From positions 248,001 through 312,000 of the forward strand of contig NZ_QKTU01000001.1 of NCBI RefSeq assembly GCF_003234565.1: DNA of 64,000 nt, written 5' to 3'. This document shows positions 11,153 to 20,490 of the stretch, piece after piece; the first letter of the stretch is position 1; every line of letters begins with the position of its first letter. A program made the position numbers and the translations under genes. This DNA comes from Curtobacterium sp. MCBD17_013 (GTDB lineage: Bacteria > Actinomycetota > Actinomycetes > Actinomycetales > Microbacteriaceae). The notes under the pieces were generated by a model, which was given only the letters and a program-made list of their open reading frames with translations, was not told the DNA's origin and ran no database searches.

Positions 11153-13009
11153 GTGAGCCCACAAGCATCCGCACCACTCGAACCCGCGTCGACGGCGGCC
11201 GGGGCGATCCGCAACTTCTGCATCATCGCCCACATCGACCATGGCAAGTCGACGCTGGCCGACCGCATGCTGCAGATCACCGGCGTCGTCGAGGAGCGTG
11301 CGATGCGGGCGCAGTACCTCGACCGGATGGACATCGAGCGCGAGCGTGGGATCACCATCAAGTCGCAGGCCGTGCGCATGCCGTGGGAGCGTGACGGCCA
11401 GACGTTCGCCCTGAACATGATCGACACTCCAGGCCACGTCGACTTCTCGTACGAGGTGTCGCGGTCGCTCGCCGCGTGCGAGGGCGCGATCCTGCTCGTC
11501 GACGCCGCCCAGGGGATCGAGGCGCAGACCCTGGCCAACCTGTACCTCGCGCTCGAGAACGACCTCGAGATCATCCCGGTGCTCAACAAGATCGACCTGC
11601 CCGCCGCGGAGCCGGACAAGTACGCCGCCGAGCTGGCGCAGCTCATCGGCGGCGACCCGGCCGACGTCCTGCGCGTGAGCGGCAAGACCGGCGTGGGCGT
11701 GGCGGAGCTGCTCGACCGGGTCGTCGAACGCATCCCGGCGCCGGTCGGTCGCCTGGACGCCGAGCCGCGGGCGATGATCTTCGACTCGGTCTACGACAGC
11801 TACCGCGGTGTCGTCACCTACGTGCGCATGGTCGACGGGCGGATCAGCCCCCGCGAGAAGATCCAGATGATGTCGACCCGCACCACCCACGAGATCCTCG
11901 AGATCGGGGTGTCGAGCCCGGAGCCGGTACCGACGAAGGGCCTGGCGGTCGGCGAGGTCGGGTACCTCATCACCGGCGTCAAGGACGTCCGGCAGTCCAA
12001 GGTCGGCGACACCGTCACGAGCGCCGCGAGGCCCGCCACGGAGGCGCTGGCCGGGTACACCGACCCGAAGCCGATGGTGTTCTCGGGGCTGTACCCGATC
12101 GACGGCAGCGATTACCCGGACCTGCGCGAGGCACTCGACAAGCTGAAGCTGTCCGACGCCGCACTCGTCTACGAACCCGAGACCTCGGTCGCGCTCGGCT
12201 TCGGGTTCCGCTGCGGGTTCCTCGGGCTGTTGCACCTCGAGATCATCACGGAGCGGCTGTCCCGCGAGTTCGGACTCGACCTCATCACCACCGCGCCGAG
12301 TGTGGTCTACGAGGTCACGACCGAGGACAAGAAGACCGTCGAGGTCACGAACCCGTCGGAGTTCCCGTCGGGCAAGATCGCCAGCGTCAAGGAGCCCGTC
12401 GTCCGCGCGGCGATCCTGGCGCCGAAGGACTACGTGGGCGCGATCATGGACCTGTGCCAGTCGCGCCGCGGCACGATGCTCGGCATGGAGTACCTCGGCG
12501 AGGACCGCGTCGAGCTCCGGTACTCGATGCCGCTCGGTGAGATCGTGTTCGACTTCTTCGACCAGTTGAAGAGCCGCACGCAGGGGTACGCGAGCCTCGA
12601 CTACGAGCCCATGGGGGACCAGGAGGCCGACCTCGTCAAGGTGGACATCCTGCTCCAGGGAGACCAGGTCGACGCCTTCAGCGCGATCGTCCACCGGGAC
12701 AAGGCGTACGCGTACGGCGTGCTCATGACCGGTCGCCTGCGCGAACTCATCCCGCGGCAGCAGTTCGAGGTCCCGATCCAGGCCGCGATCGGTGCGCGCA
12801 TCATCGCGCGCGAATCGATCCGTGCCATGCGCAAGGACGTCCTGGCGAAGTGCTACGGCGGTGACATCACCCGCAAGCGCAAGCTCCTCGAGAAGCAGAA
12901 GGAGGGCAAGAAGCGCATGAAGATGGTGGGTCGCGTCGAGGTCCCGCAAGAGGCGTTCATCGCTGCGCTCTCCGGTGACACCGAGGCCAAGGACGCCAAG
13001 AAGAAGTGA
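11153..13009 (+). CDS. lepA: Elongation factor 4 (LepA)
   Basis: A 618-residue translational GTPase that back-translocates or assists ribosomes. GTG 11153 has a purine-rich Shine-Dalgarno sequence (AGAGGAA). GTP-binding motifs are clear: AHIDHGKST (G1), DTPGH (G3) and NKIDLP (G4). They are followed by an EF-G-like domain II, domains III and V, and the lysine-rich LepA C-terminal domain ([21 protein letters not shown], split by function into tRNA-contacting residues). Length and domain order are normal. The stop overlaps the GTG of the first DUF1990 gene by 4 nt. Confidence 0.97.
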   Translation: MSPQASAPLEPASTAAGAIRNFCIIAHIDHGKSTLADRMLQITGVVEERAMRAQYLDRMDIERERGITIKSQAVRMPWERDGQTFALNMIDTPGHVDFSYEVSRSLAACEGAILLVDAAQGIEAQTLANLYLALENDLEIIPVLNKIDLPAAEPDKYAAELAQLIGGDPADVLRVSGKTGVGVAELLDRVVERIPAPVGRLDAEPRAMIFDSVYDSYRGVVTYVRMVDGRISPREKIQMMSTRTTHEILEIGVSSPEPVPTKGLAVGEVGYLITGVKDVRQSKVGDTVTSAARPATEALAGYTDPKPMVFSGLYPIDGSDYPDLREALDKLKLSDAALVYEPETSVALGFGFRCGFLGLLHLEIITERLSREFGLDLITTAPSVVYEVTTEDKKTVEVTNPSEFPSGKIASVKEPVVRAAILAPKDYVGAIMDLCQSRRGTMLGMEYLGEDRVELRYSMPLGEIVFDFFDQLKSRTQGYASLDYEPMGDQEADLVKVDILLQGDQVDAFSAIVHRDKAYAYGVLMTGRLRELIPRQQFEVPIQAAIGARIIARESIRAMRKDVLAKCYGGDITRKRKLLEKQKEGKKRMKMVGRVEVPQEAFIAALSGDTEAKDAKKK

Positions 13010-13710
13010 CCGCCGACGGTCCGGGGAGCGCCCACGCCGCACGTGCCGGTGCTGACCGCGACGCCCTGACCTACGCGCCCGAGGGCGGATCGCTCGCCCC
13101 CGACCTGGTGACGGCCCCGCCAGCGGGGTACCGCGCACGGCAGGACGCCGCGCGGATCGGGCGCGGTCGTGCCTGCCACGACCGCACGGTCGACGCCGTG
13201 CTCCGCTGGGAGATCCAGGAGCGCGTCGGGATCCGGGTGGAACCGGAGGTCCGGGAGACCCAGGACCACCGGGAGACCCAGGACCACCGGGAGACCCAGG
13301 ACCACCGGGAGGCCCGGGAGGACCCGGACGGTCCGCACGACCCGTCCCGACCCGGGCGACCGCACCCGCGCCTCCGCGCCGGAGACCGTGCTGTCCTGCA
13401 CATCCGCGCGTACGGCGTCACCACCCACGCGCCGGTCCGCGCCGTCCGCGTGGTCGACGAGGAGACCCGCGGCGGCTTCGCCTACGGCACCCGTCGCGGG
13501 CACCCCGAGTCGGGCGAGGTCGCGTTCCTCGTCGAGCACCGTCCCGATGACACGGTCTGGCTCGTCGTGCGGTCGTTCTCACGACCGGCGAACCGACTGT
13601 GGGCGCTGCTCTGGCCGTTCGTGCAGTGGAAGTCGCGGCGCACGACGGCGCGCTACCTGCGGGTCCTCGCCGGGGGGATCGATCCCACGCTCGGTACGAT
13701 GGGCGGATGA
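13006..13710 (+). CDS. DUF1990 family protein, first of two tandem paralogues
   Basis: A 234-residue soluble protein of unknown function. Family landmarks are the YAPEGG and [12 protein letters not shown] opening, the central [43 protein letters not shown] and [21 protein letters not shown]. It shares all of these with the next gene, so the pair is a tandem duplication. It differs by an inserted charged segment (~83-103) made of three perfect RETQDH hexapeptides encoded by an 18-nt tandem repeat. GTG 13006 overlaps the lepA stop, and its own stop overlaps the next ATG (ATGA). The DUF1990 fold is predicted to be a beta-rich barrel; no reaction is known. Confidence 0.85.
   Translation: MTADGPGSAHAARAGADRDALTYAPEGGSLAPDLVTAPPAGYRARQDAARIGRGRACHDRTVDAVLRWEIQERVGIRVEPEVRETQDHRETQDHRETQDHREAREDPDGPHDPSRPGRPHPRLRAGDRAVLHIRAYGVTTHAPVRAVRVVDEETRGGFAYGTRRGHPESGEVAFLVEHRPDDTVWLVVRSFSRPANRLWALLWPFVQWKSRRTTARYLRVLAGGIDPTLGTMGG
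13252..13305 (+). repeat. Three perfect 18-nt tandem repeats inside a DUF1990 gene
   Basis: The unit CGGGAGACCCAGGACCAC occurs at 13252-13269, 13270-13287 and 13288-13305. It keeps the frame and encodes (R)ETQDH repeats. The identity of all copies at DNA level indicates recent slippage expansion. Confidence 0.95.
13695..13700 (+). promoter_or_regulatory. Internal -10 before the second DUF1990 gene
   Basis: TACGAT, 6 nt before ATG 13707, inside the 3' end of the first paralogue. The second copy may be transcribed on its own as a leaderless mRNA as well as by coupling. Confidence 0.45.
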
Positions 13711-14360
13711 GCACCCGCGGCAGCCACCGCCCCACCGCCCTGACCTACGGCGCCGTCGGGGCGACCCAGGCGCCGGACCTCATGACCTACCCGCCCGAGG
13801 GGTTCACGCCGAGCGAGTCCCGCACGCGCATCGGCCACGGCGACCAGCGGTTCGAGACGGCGTGGGTCCAGACCCTGACCTGGCAGATCCAGGAGCGCAG
13901 CGGCATCCGGGTCCGCGTGGACGACGTCCCCGACGACGACGAGGTCGGCTACACCCCCGTCGAGTTCGACGACGAGGGTCGTCCGGTCACACCGGCCTCG
14001 ATCGGCGGCGGGACGACCGAGCGGTTCGCGCCGGACGGCACGCCCTTGCTGACCGCGGGGACGACCGCGACGCTGACGATCCACGCGTACGGGCGGGTCG
14101 TGCACGCCCCGGTCCGCGTCGTCTCGGTGATCGACGAACCGGACCGCAAGGGCTTCGCGTACGGCACGCTCGAGGGGCACCCGGTGTCGGGCGAGGAGTC
14201 CTTCGTCGTCGAGCGCACCACGGACGGCTCGGTCTGGCTGCAGGTGCGGCAGTTCTCGCAGCCGTCGTCGCGCGGGTGGCGGTTCCTCGGCCCGTTCCTC
14301 CGACGCCAGCAGCGGCGACTCGCCCAGGCCTACCTGCAGGCGTTGCTCGGTTCCGACTGA
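13707..14360 (+). CDS. DUF1990 family protein, second tandem paralogue
   Basis: A 217-residue soluble protein of unknown function, aligned over its whole length with the preceding gene: LTYGAVGATQAPDLMTYPPEG, HGDQRFETAWVQTLTWQIQE, LTIHAYGRVVHAPVRVVSV and GFAYGTLEGHPVSGEESFVV. It lacks the hexapeptide insertion and has its own acidic insert (PDDDEVGYTPVEFDDEG). ATG 13707 overlaps the upstream stop (ATGA). The stop lies 17 nt from that of the convergent HAD gene with no hairpin between them. Confidence 0.86.
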   Translation: MSTRGSHRPTALTYGAVGATQAPDLMTYPPEGFTPSESRTRIGHGDQRFETAWVQTLTWQIQERSGIRVRVDDVPDDDEVGYTPVEFDDEGRPVTPASIGGGTTERFAPDGTPLLTAGTTATLTIHAYGRVVHAPVRVVSVIDEPDRKGFAYGTLEGHPVSGEESFVVERTTDGSVWLQVRQFSQPSSRGWRFLGPFLRRQQRRLAQAYLQALLGSD

Positions 14361-14377
14361 CGATCACGCCGGGTCGT

Positions 14378-15112
14378 TCAGACCAGGGGCCGGAGCGCGG
14401 CGACGGCGTCCAGCAGGGTGTCGGCACCCTCCGCGCAGTCCGCGACGACCGCGACCGCGCTCGTCCTGCCGAGCTCGTCGACGTCGTGCACGCCGGTGGC
14501 GACCGCGATGAACGGGATGCCCGCCGCGTCGGCGGCGGTGCCGTCGCGGGGCGTGTCCCCGATGACCACCACGCGGTTCCCGCGGAGGTCCGCGGCCGCC
14601 CGGCGCGTCAGCGCCTGCCGCTCGACGTCCTCGTCCCCGAAGTACGAGTGCGCCCAGTCGAACGCGTCCGGGTCGAACCCGGCGCTGGTGAGCTTGAGGC
14701 GAGCCCGACCCGCGGAGTTCCCGGTGAGCAGCGCGGAGCGCCAGCCACGATCGGTCATGCGTTGCAGCAGGGCCATCACACCCGGCGCGGGCGTCCGCCG
14801 CTCACCCGACCGGTAGCGCTCCTCGGACAGGCGTTGCAGGTGTCCGCGGACGGTCTCGGACAGCTCCGGGTCGAGCCCGTGGGCCCGGAGGGCCTCGAGG
14901 ATGATCCCGGCGTCGGTCCGGCCGTGCTGGTGGCCGACAAGCTGCTCGAGGTCCCGGCCCACGGTGCGCTCCAGTGCGAGGTGGTACAGGCTCCCGGGGA
15001 CGGCGGCGTTCTCGACGAGGGTCCCGTCGACGTCCCAGAGGACGATGGTGCCGGCGACGCTGTCGGCGCTGGGTTCCGGGTCCGTGCTCCCGGAGGTGGT
15101 GCTGTCGTGCAT
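14378..15112 (-). CDS. HAD-family hydrolase (phosphoglycolate phosphatase-like)
   Basis: A 244-residue cytoplasmic phosphatase of the haloacid dehalogenase superfamily. Motif I is DVDGTL with the nucleophile Asp27 and acid Asp29. The helical cap lies between ~40 and 110. Motif II is in LLTGNSAG, and motif IV is GDTPRDGTAADAAG, which carries the magnesium-binding acid residues. Start 15112 (MHDSTTSG) begins the credible protein; upstream sequence in this frame is antisense to the hemW promoter. CATGAT at 15124-15119 lies 6 nt before the ATG on this strand. It resembles Gph-type phosphatases, but the substrate is not determined. Confidence 0.85.
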   Translation of the reverse strand: MHDSTTSGSTDPEPSADSVAGTIVLWDVDGTLVENAAVPGSLYHLALERTVGRDLEQLVGHQHGRTDAGIILEALRAHGLDPELSETVRGHLQRLSEERYRSGERRTPAPGVMALLQRMTDRGWRSALLTGNSAGRARLKLTSAGFDPDAFDWAHSYFGDEDVERQALTRRAAADLRGNRVVVIGDTPRDGTAADAAGIPFIAVATGVHDVDELGRTSAVAVVADCAEGADTLLDAVAALRPLV

Positions 15113-15181
15113 GGGACCATCATGTCGACCCCGTCCCGGCCGCGCGACCGGTGGTGTGACCCGGGGACGGCGGCGCGGTGG

Positions 15182-15187
15182 GACAAT
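15182..15187 (+). promoter_or_regulatory. -10 element of leaderless hemW
   Basis: GACAAT, 7 nt before GTG 15195. The in-frame ATG at 15186 lies inside this hexamer and is therefore unlikely to be transcribed. Confidence 0.5.
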
Positions 15188-15194
15188 GGAGTCC

Positions 15195-16412
15195 GTGCCC
15201 AGCGCCCTGCCGATCGCCGATCCCGCCCCCGCGGATGGCCTGATCGTCCCCTCGGCGGACGCGGGAGACACCCCGTTCGGCGTCTACGTGCACGTGCCGT
15301 TCTGCCGTGTCCGCTGCGGCTACTGCGACTTCAACACCTACACGGCATCGGAACTGCGGGGCGTCCGGCGCGACGACTACGCGGGTCACGCGGTCCAGGA
15401 GATCCGGTTCGCGGCGTCCGTCCTCGACCGGTCGGGCGTCGCGCGTCGGCCGGTGTCCACGGTGTTCTTCGGCGGTGGGACCCCGACGATGCTGCCGGCG
15501 GACGACCTCGTGATGATCCTTCGCGCGATCGACGACACCTGGGGGATCCTCCCGGGTGCCGAGGTCACGACCGAGGCGAACCCGGACTCGGTCGACGCGG
15601 AGTCCCTGGCGACGCTGCGCCGCGGCGGGTTCTCGCGCGTGAGCTTCGGCATGCAGTCCGCGGTGCCCCACGTGCTCGCCACGCTCGACCGGACGCACGA
15701 CCCGGAGCGGGTCCCGCTCGTGGTGGATGCGGCGCGGGCGGAGGGGCTCGACGTCAGCCTCGACCTCATCTACTCGACGCCGGGGGAGTCACTCGACGAC
15801 TGGCGCCGTTCGCTCGACGCGGCGATCGCGTACGGGCCGGACCACCTGTCGGCCTACGCGCTCATCGTCGAGGACGGCACGGCCATGGGGCGCGCCGTCG
15901 CGAAGGGGCTCCTGCCGGCGCCGGACGACGACCTGGCCGCCGACATGTACGAGGAGGCCGACGCACGTCTTGCTGCCGCCGGGTACAGCTGGTACGAGGT
16001 CTCGAACTGGGCCCGCGGTGCCGAGCACGCGAGCCGCCACAACCTGTCCTACTGGAAGGGCCACGACTGGTGGGGGGTGGGTCCGGGGGCGCACTCGGCC
16101 GTCGCCGGCACCCGATGGTGGAACGTCAAGCACCCGGCCGCGTACGCCGCGCGCGTGCTCGGGGGCGAATCACCGGCGGCCGGCCGCGAGACGCTCGACG
16201 ACGAGACCCGGTACGTCGAGCGCGTCCTGCTCGCTGCGCGCGTGCGCGGCGAGCTGGCCACCGCGGAGCTCCGTCCCGAGGCGCGTGGGCGCGTCGCCGG
16301 GCTCATCGCGCGCGGACTCGTCGACGGCCGCGCCGCGCTGTCCGGGAGGCTCGACCTCACGCTGCGCGGGCGCCTGCTGGCTGACGCCGTGGTGCGGGAG
16401 CTGTTGGACTGA
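15195..16412 (+). CDS. hemW: HemW-like radical SAM heme chaperone
   Basis: A 405-residue radical SAM protein related to coproporphyrinogen III dehydrogenase. HemW proteins bind heme and pass it to target proteins. The 4Fe-4S motif is CxxxCxxC at ~37/41/44 followed by Asp-Phe (CGYCDF), the HemW form, where HemN has a fourth Cys. The glycine-rich SAM-binding stretch FFGGGTPTML follows, then the TIM-barrel core and HemN C-terminal domain. GTG 15195 is preferred to the ATG at 15186 because of the -10 position. It starts its own unit and converges with the DUF4870 gene. Confidence 0.9.
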   Translation: MPSALPIADPAPADGLIVPSADAGDTPFGVYVHVPFCRVRCGYCDFNTYTASELRGVRRDDYAGHAVQEIRFAASVLDRSGVARRPVSTVFFGGGTPTMLPADDLVMILRAIDDTWGILPGAEVTTEANPDSVDAESLATLRRGGFSRVSFGMQSAVPHVLATLDRTHDPERVPLVVDAARAEGLDVSLDLIYSTPGESLDDWRRSLDAAIAYGPDHLSAYALIVEDGTAMGRAVAKGLLPAPDDDLAADMYEEADARLAAAGYSWYEVSNWARGAEHASRHNLSYWKGHDWWGVGPGAHSAVAGTRWWNVKHPAAYAARVLGGESPAAGRETLDDETRYVERVLLAARVRGELATAELRPEARGRVAGLIARGLVDGRAALSGRLDLTLRGRLLADAVVRELLD

Positions 16413-16487
16413 CGGACCGCCGGGGGAGCGGCGGGCTGCTGGCGGGCCTCCCGGCCGTGTCCGCCGGCAGGTGACCGACGGTGGTCG

Positions 16488-16895
16488 TCAGGCGCGGATG
16501 AACTCGATGCTGAGCGGGTAGCGGTAGAACTGCCCGGCGTTGGCGCGCACGGCCGCGATGACGCCGAACACGACCTGGATCACGGCGACGGCGAACAGGA
16601 TGAGGACGCCGATGCCGAGCCACGACGTGATGACGCCGACCGCGTACGCGATCGCCATCGTGAAGTGGAAGTTCAACGCGACCCGCGTGTGCTCGCGGAC
16701 GAACGGTCCCCGGTCGCGCAGCACGAGGTACCCGACCAGCGGGACGACGAACTGGAAGAAGATCCCGCCGACGTGCACGAGGGTCGCCCAGAGGCGCTGG
16801 TCCTCGGGGCGCATCGGCTGCGGCGGCTGGTAGTGCCCCCACTGCTGTCCCCACTGCGGGTCCGGCTGCTGTCCGTAGGGCGGCGTCGTGCTCAT
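16488..16895 (-). CDS. DUF4870 family small membrane protein
   Basis: A 135-residue protein with a Pro/Gln/Gly-rich cytoplasmic N-terminus (QQPDPQWGQQWGHYQPPQP) and about three transmembrane helices (~45-62, ~82-108 and ~112-125). The conserved feature PFVREHTRVALNFHFT between helices one and two marks DUF4870/Tic20-like proteins. No function is established. Start 16895 is supported by TACGCT 6 nt upstream on this strand, implying a leaderless mRNA. It is transcribed away from hrcA. Confidence 0.85.
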   Translation of the reverse strand: MSTTPPYGQQPDPQWGQQWGHYQPPQPMRPEDQRLWATLVHVGGIFFQFVVPLVGYLVLRDRGPFVREHTRVALNFHFTMAIAYAVGVITSWLGIGVLILFAVAVIQVVFGVIAAVRANAGQFYRYPLSIEFIRA

Positions 16896-16901
16896 GCCGG
16901 A

Positions 16902-16907
16902 AGCGTA
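16902..16907 (-). promoter_or_regulatory. -10 element of the leaderless DUF4870 gene
   Basis: TACGCT on the minus strand (16907-16902), 6 nt before ATG 16895. Confidence 0.6.
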
Positions 16908-16955
16908 ACGGCTCGCTGTGACCGGTTCGAGGCCCGGTCGGTCGGAGGTTCGGCG

Positions 16956-16998
16956 TAGGATCAGCAGTCGGACCCGGAGAGTGCCAGCCCTGTGGCAC
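16956..16998 (+). promoter_or_regulatory. hrcA promoter and candidate operator
   Basis: TAGGAT at 16956-16961 is the likely -10, giving a ~103-nt leader. A perfect inverted repeat GTGCCA-N6-TGGCAC (16981-16998) follows about 20 nt later. It is not the CIRCE sequence bound by HrcA (TTAGCACTC-N9-GAGTGCTAA) but has related bases in the reverse arrangement, so it is only a candidate operator. Confidence 0.4.
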
Positions 16999-17070
16999 AG
17001 CGGACGGTGCGACCACCGCCGGACCCTCTGGGCGCACATCGCGCACGAGTGGCAGGAGGGAGGGCGCGTC

Positions 17071-18108
17071 ATGGTGTCGGAACGCAGTCTCGAGGTGCTC
17101 AAGGCGATCGTGCGCGACTACGTCGCGTCCCGCGAGCCCGTCGGGTCCCGCTCCATCGTCGAGCGGCACGCGTTCGGGGTGTCGTCGGCGACGATCCGGA
17201 ACGACATGGCCGCCCTCGAGGAAGAACAGCTCATCGTCGCCCCGCACACGTCGTCGGGGCGGGTGCCCACCGACAAGGGCTACCGCGTGTTCGTCAACCA
17301 CCTGACCGAGGCCCGCCCGCTGTCGAGCGCCCAGCGGCACGCGATCGAGACCTTCCTCGGGCGGTCGAACGACCTCGACGAGGTCCTCGGTCGCACGGTA
17401 CGTCTGCTCAGCCAGCTCACGAACCAGGTCGCGCTCGTGCAGTACCCCTCGATGATCCGCGCCCGGGTACGGCACGTCGAACTCGTCCGGCTCAGCGAGA
17501 CCCGGTTCATGAGCGTGCTCATCACGGACACCGCACGCGTCGAGCAGCGCATCCTCGAGACCGATCTCCGCGTCGAGGACGACGCCCTCACCGAACTCCG
17601 CGCCGTGCTCGGCTCCGCGGCCGTCGGGCTGCTGCTGCAGGACGTCCCCCGGGTGCTGCTCGGCATCCCCGAACGCGTGCGCCCCGAGCTGCAGGGACTC
17701 GCCGCCGTCGTGGTCGCGGCACTCGTCGAGCAGGTCCGGGCCAACCGCCAGGACCGGCTCGTCATGGCGGGTGCGGCGAACCTCGCGAAGAGCGAGGACG
17801 ACTTCGCCGGCGGCCTGTTCCCCGTGCTCGAGGCGATCGAGGAACAGGTGACCCTGCTCCGGCTCTTCGGCGAGATGCAGCTCGACGCGGTCGCCGTCGC
17901 CGCGAGCATCGGCGAGGAGAACGCCGCGTACCTCGGCACCGCCGGGGGACTCGACGCGACGAGCATCGTGGCCGGTGGGTACACCGCGGCCGGGGGCGAG
18001 GTCGCCCGGCTCGGCGTGCTCGGCCCGACCCGCATGGACTACGGCACGAACATGGCCGCCGTCCGGGCGGTGGCCAGGTACCTCTCGGGGCTCCTGGCCG
18101 ACAATTGA
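17071..18108 (+). CDS. hrcA: Heat-inducible transcriptional repressor HrcA
   Basis: A 345-residue repressor of chaperone genes that loses DNA binding on heat stress. The N-terminal winged helix (~1-75) contains REPVGSRSIVERHAFGVSSA and TIRNDMAALEEEQLIVAPHT, the recognition region. GAF-like and dimerisation domains follow (LITDTARVEQRIL; the FPVLEAIEEQVTLLRLFGEM segment is the family signature). ATG 17071 has a GGAGGG Shine-Dalgarno sequence at 17055-17060. It precedes dnaJ by 80 nt, the standard hrcA-dnaJ pair of actinobacteria. No classical CIRCE is visible in the window. Confidence 0.95.
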   Translation: MVSERSLEVLKAIVRDYVASREPVGSRSIVERHAFGVSSATIRNDMAALEEEQLIVAPHTSSGRVPTDKGYRVFVNHLTEARPLSSAQRHAIETFLGRSNDLDEVLGRTVRLLSQLTNQVALVQYPSMIRARVRHVELVRLSETRFMSVLITDTARVEQRILETDLRVEDDALTELRAVLGSAAVGLLLQDVPRVLLGIPERVRPELQGLAAVVVAALVEQVRANRQDRLVMAGAANLAKSEDDFAGGLFPVLEAIEEQVTLLRLFGEMQLDAVAVAASIGEENAAYLGTAGGLDATSIVAGGYTAAGGEVARLGVLGPTRMDYGTNMAAVRAVARYLSGLLADN

Positions 18109-18188
18109 CCATCCGTCCGGACCGCCGGTCGTCCCGGATCGGGACCACCGTGCGGCGGACGCCGACCACTCCGACAGACTGAGGTGCT

Positions 18189-19304
18189 GTGGCAGACCAC
18201 TACGAGGTCCTCGGCGTCGCACGCGACGCCGCCGACGCGGACATCAAGAAGGCGTACCGACGCCTGGCCCGGGAACTCCACCCGGACGTCAACCCGAGCC
18301 CGGAGGCGGCAGAGCGGTTCAAGGACGTCACCCACGCCTACGACGTCCTCAGCGACCCGGAGCAGCGGCGCCGCTACGACGCCGGTCCGCAGGACGGCAC
18401 CTTCGGCGGCGGAGCCGGTGGCTTCGGCGACATCTTCGACGCCTTCTTCGGTGGTGGCGGTGGCGGATTCGGTGCGCGCGGCACCGGGCCGCGGTCGCGC
18501 GCCGAGCGCGGCCAGGACGCCCTGCTGCGTGTCGAGGTCGACCTCGAGGAGGTCGTGTTCGGCACGCACAAGGACATCGAGGTCGACACGGCCGTGCTGT
18601 GCGAGACCTGCGGCGGCTCGTGCAGCGCGCCCGGGACCCACCCGGTGACCTGCGACATCTGCGGGGGCACCGGGCACGTGCAACGGACCGTCCGGTCGCT
18701 CCTCGGCAACGTGGTCACGAGCGCGCCCTGCGGCACCTGCCGCGGGTACGGGACCGTGATCCCGAACCCGTGCCCGACCTGCCAGGGCCAGGGCCGCGTT
18801 CGCGCCCGCCGGACGCTCCCCGTCGACATCCCCGCGGGCGTCGACTCCGGTCTGCGGCTGCAGATGCCCGGTCAGGGCGAGGTCGGGCCGGCGGGCGGAC
18901 CCTCGGGCGACCTGTACCTCGAGGTCAAGGTGCGGCACCACGACGTGTACAGCCGCGACGGCGACGACCTCCTCGCGACACTCGAGGTGCAGATGACCGA
19001 CGCGATCCTCGGCACGACGACGACCATCGACGGGCTCGACGGGCCGGTCGAGCTCGAGATCCGGCCGGGGGTGCAGAGCGCCGACGTCCTGACGATCAAG
19101 GACCGCGGGGTGACGCGACTGCGCGGTGGGGGTCGGGGCGACCTGCGCGTCGGCGTCCAGGTCGTCACGCCGACGAAGCTCTCGCACAAGGAACGCGGTC
19201 TCGTCGAACAACTCGCCAAGTCCCGGAAGGCGCCGGCGCCGCAGCTCGCCCGGTTCCAGCAGGGGCTCTTCGGCAAGCTCCGTGACCGCTTCTTCACCTT
19301 CTGA
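18189..19304 (+). CDS. dnaJ: Chaperone protein DnaJ
   Basis: A 371-residue type I J-protein that delivers substrates to DnaK and stimulates its ATPase. The J domain (1-65) has the HPD tripeptide in [10 protein letters not shown] Gly/Phe region follows ([11 protein letters not shown]). The zinc-binding domain has four cysteine motifs: [24 protein letters not shown] and CPTCQGQG; the first ends in Cys instead of Gly. The C-terminal substrate-binding domains end in RFFTF. It is the DnaJ2-type copy usually paired with hrcA. GTG 18189 follows GAGG. rsmE starts 3 nt after the stop. Confidence 0.96.
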   Translation: MADHYEVLGVARDAADADIKKAYRRLARELHPDVNPSPEAAERFKDVTHAYDVLSDPEQRRRYDAGPQDGTFGGGAGGFGDIFDAFFGGGGGGFGARGTGPRSRAERGQDALLRVEVDLEEVVFGTHKDIEVDTAVLCETCGGSCSAPGTHPVTCDICGGTGHVQRTVRSLLGNVVTSAPCGTCRGYGTVIPNPCPTCQGQGRVRARRTLPVDIPAGVDSGLRLQMPGQGEVGPAGGPSGDLYLEVKVRHHDVYSRDGDDLLATLEVQMTDAILGTTTTIDGLDGPVELEIRPGVQSADVLTIKDRGVTRLRGGGRGDLRVGVQVVTPTKLSHKERGLVEQLAKSRKAPAPQLARFQQGLFGKLRDRFFTF

Positions 19305-19307
19305 TCC

Positions 19308-20051
19308 GTGGCGTCCCTGTACCTGGTCGACGACCTCGCCGGCGTCCGGCCCGGCGACGTCGTGTCGCTCGACGGCGCCGAGGGTCGGCACGCCGTCACG
19401 GTCGCGCGGATCCGCCAGGGCGAGGCGCTGCGGATCGGGGACGGTCGGGGCACCGTCGTCAGCGGCGCGGTGGCGGAGGTCGGCCGCGACGCGCTGACGC
19501 TCGCGGTCCGGTCCGTGGACGTCGAACCGGAAGGCTCGCCACGGCTCGTGCTCGTCCAGGCACTCGCGAAGGGCGGCCGTGACGAGATGGCGGTCCAGGC
19601 GGCGACCGAGATCGGCGTCGACGGCGTGGTGCCCTGGTCGGCCGCACGGAGCGTGTCCCGCTGGGAGGGTCCGAAGACCGAGAAGGGCCGTGCGCGCTGG
19701 GGCGCGATCGTCCGCGAGGCGGCGAAACAATCGCTCCGGGCCCGGGTCCCCGACGTCGGACCGCTCGTCACGACCGCGACCCTGGCCGACGGGGCGGGCC
19801 TCCCGCCCTCGACGACGGTCCTCGTGCTCGATCCGCTCGCGGAGCAGCCGCTCAGTTCGGTGGCCGTTCCCGAGGGCGCGGGGGCGATCGCACTCGTCGT
19901 CGGTCCCGAGGGCGGCATCGCGGACACCGAGTTCGACCGCCTCACCGACGCGGGCGCCACGCGGGTCCGGCTCGGTGCGTCGGTCCTCCGCACGAGCACC
20001 GCGGGGCCCGCGGCGCTCGCCGTGCTCCAGGCGCGGCTCGGCCGCTGGTGA
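19308..20051 (+). CDS. rsmE: 16S rRNA (uracil-1498-N3)-methyltransferase RsmE
   Basis: A 247-residue SPOUT-class methyltransferase that modifies U1498 of 16S rRNA. The N-terminal PUA-like RNA-binding domain (~1-70) includes GAEGRHAVTVARIRQGE. The C-terminal knotted SAM domain carries EIGVDGVVPWSAARSVSRWE, EAAKQSLRARVP, LVVGPEGGIADTEFD and LGASVLRTSTAG, all diagnostic. GTG 19308 comes 3 nt after the dnaJ stop, so the two are probably cotranscribed. The next gene has its own leaderless promoter. Confidence 0.94.
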   Translation: MASLYLVDDLAGVRPGDVVSLDGAEGRHAVTVARIRQGEALRIGDGRGTVVSGAVAEVGRDALTLAVRSVDVEPEGSPRLVLVQALAKGGRDEMAVQAATEIGVDGVVPWSAARSVSRWEGPKTEKGRARWGAIVREAAKQSLRARVPDVGPLVTTATLADGAGLPPSTTVLVLDPLAEQPLSSVAVPEGAGAIALVVGPEGGIADTEFDRLTDAGATRVRLGASVLRTSTAGPAALAVLQARLGRW

Positions 20052-20127
20052 CGGCTGCCACCGTCGGGGCGCCCGGCGCAGCGCAAGCCCAGCGCGAACA
20101 GCTCGGAACGGTGTCGCCAGCACGCCC

Positions 20128-20133
20128 TACGAT
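20128..20133 (+). promoter_or_regulatory. -10 element of the leaderless HIT gene
   Basis: TACGAT, 6 nt before ATG 20140; it would drive the HIT-phoH-ybeY-CNNM-era run. Confidence 0.6.
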
Positions 20134-20139
20134 GGAGCG

Positions 20140-20490
20140 ATGAGCACCTCGCCGAGCGTCTTCTCGCGGATCGTCGCGCGCGAGATCCCCGCCACCGTCG
20201 TCGCCGAGGACGACCGCCTCATCGCGATCGAGGACATCGCTCCGAAGGCGCCCGTCCACGTGCTCGTCGTCCCGAAGACCGAGCAGTACGCCACCGTGGC
20301 GGAGCTCGCGGCCGGCGACCCGTCGCTGCTCGCGGACCTCGTCGCGATGGCCCAGCGCGTCGCCGACGAGCGTGCGGGGGGCCAGTTCCGTCTCGTGTTC
20401 AACTCCGGTGCGTCCGCCGGACAGACCGTGTTCCACGTCCACGCCCACGTCCTCGCGGGCGACCTCCAGGAAGGCACCCTTGCCGGTTAG
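20140..20490 (+). CDS. HIT-family nucleotide hydrolase (HinT-like)
   Basis: A 116-residue histidine-triad protein that hydrolyses adenosine phosphoramidates or related nucleotides. The catalytic triad is HVHAHV near the C-terminus, in TVFHVHAHVLAG. The N-terminus (SVFSRIVAREIPATVVAED) and the IAPKAPVHVLVVPK strand are typical of HinT. Length is normal. ATG 20140 sits 6 nt after a -10. The stop lies 11 nt inside phoH, so it begins a tightly packed operon. Confidence 0.92.
   Translation: MSTSPSVFSRIVAREIPATVVAEDDRLIAIEDIAPKAPVHVLVVPKTEQYATVAELAAGDPSLLADLVAMAQRVADERAGGQFRLVFNSGASAGQTVFHVHAHVLAGDLQEGTLAG

Noticed and set aside
13252..13305. 18-nt repeats considered as a small CRISPR array
   Set aside because: Copies are contiguous without spacers, keep reading frame in a DUF1990 gene and encode a hexapeptide. 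No cas genes are present.
15186..15188. ATG as the start of hemW
   Set aside because: It overlaps the GACAAT -10. GTG 15195 keeps all conserved sequence and has the usual leaderless spacing.
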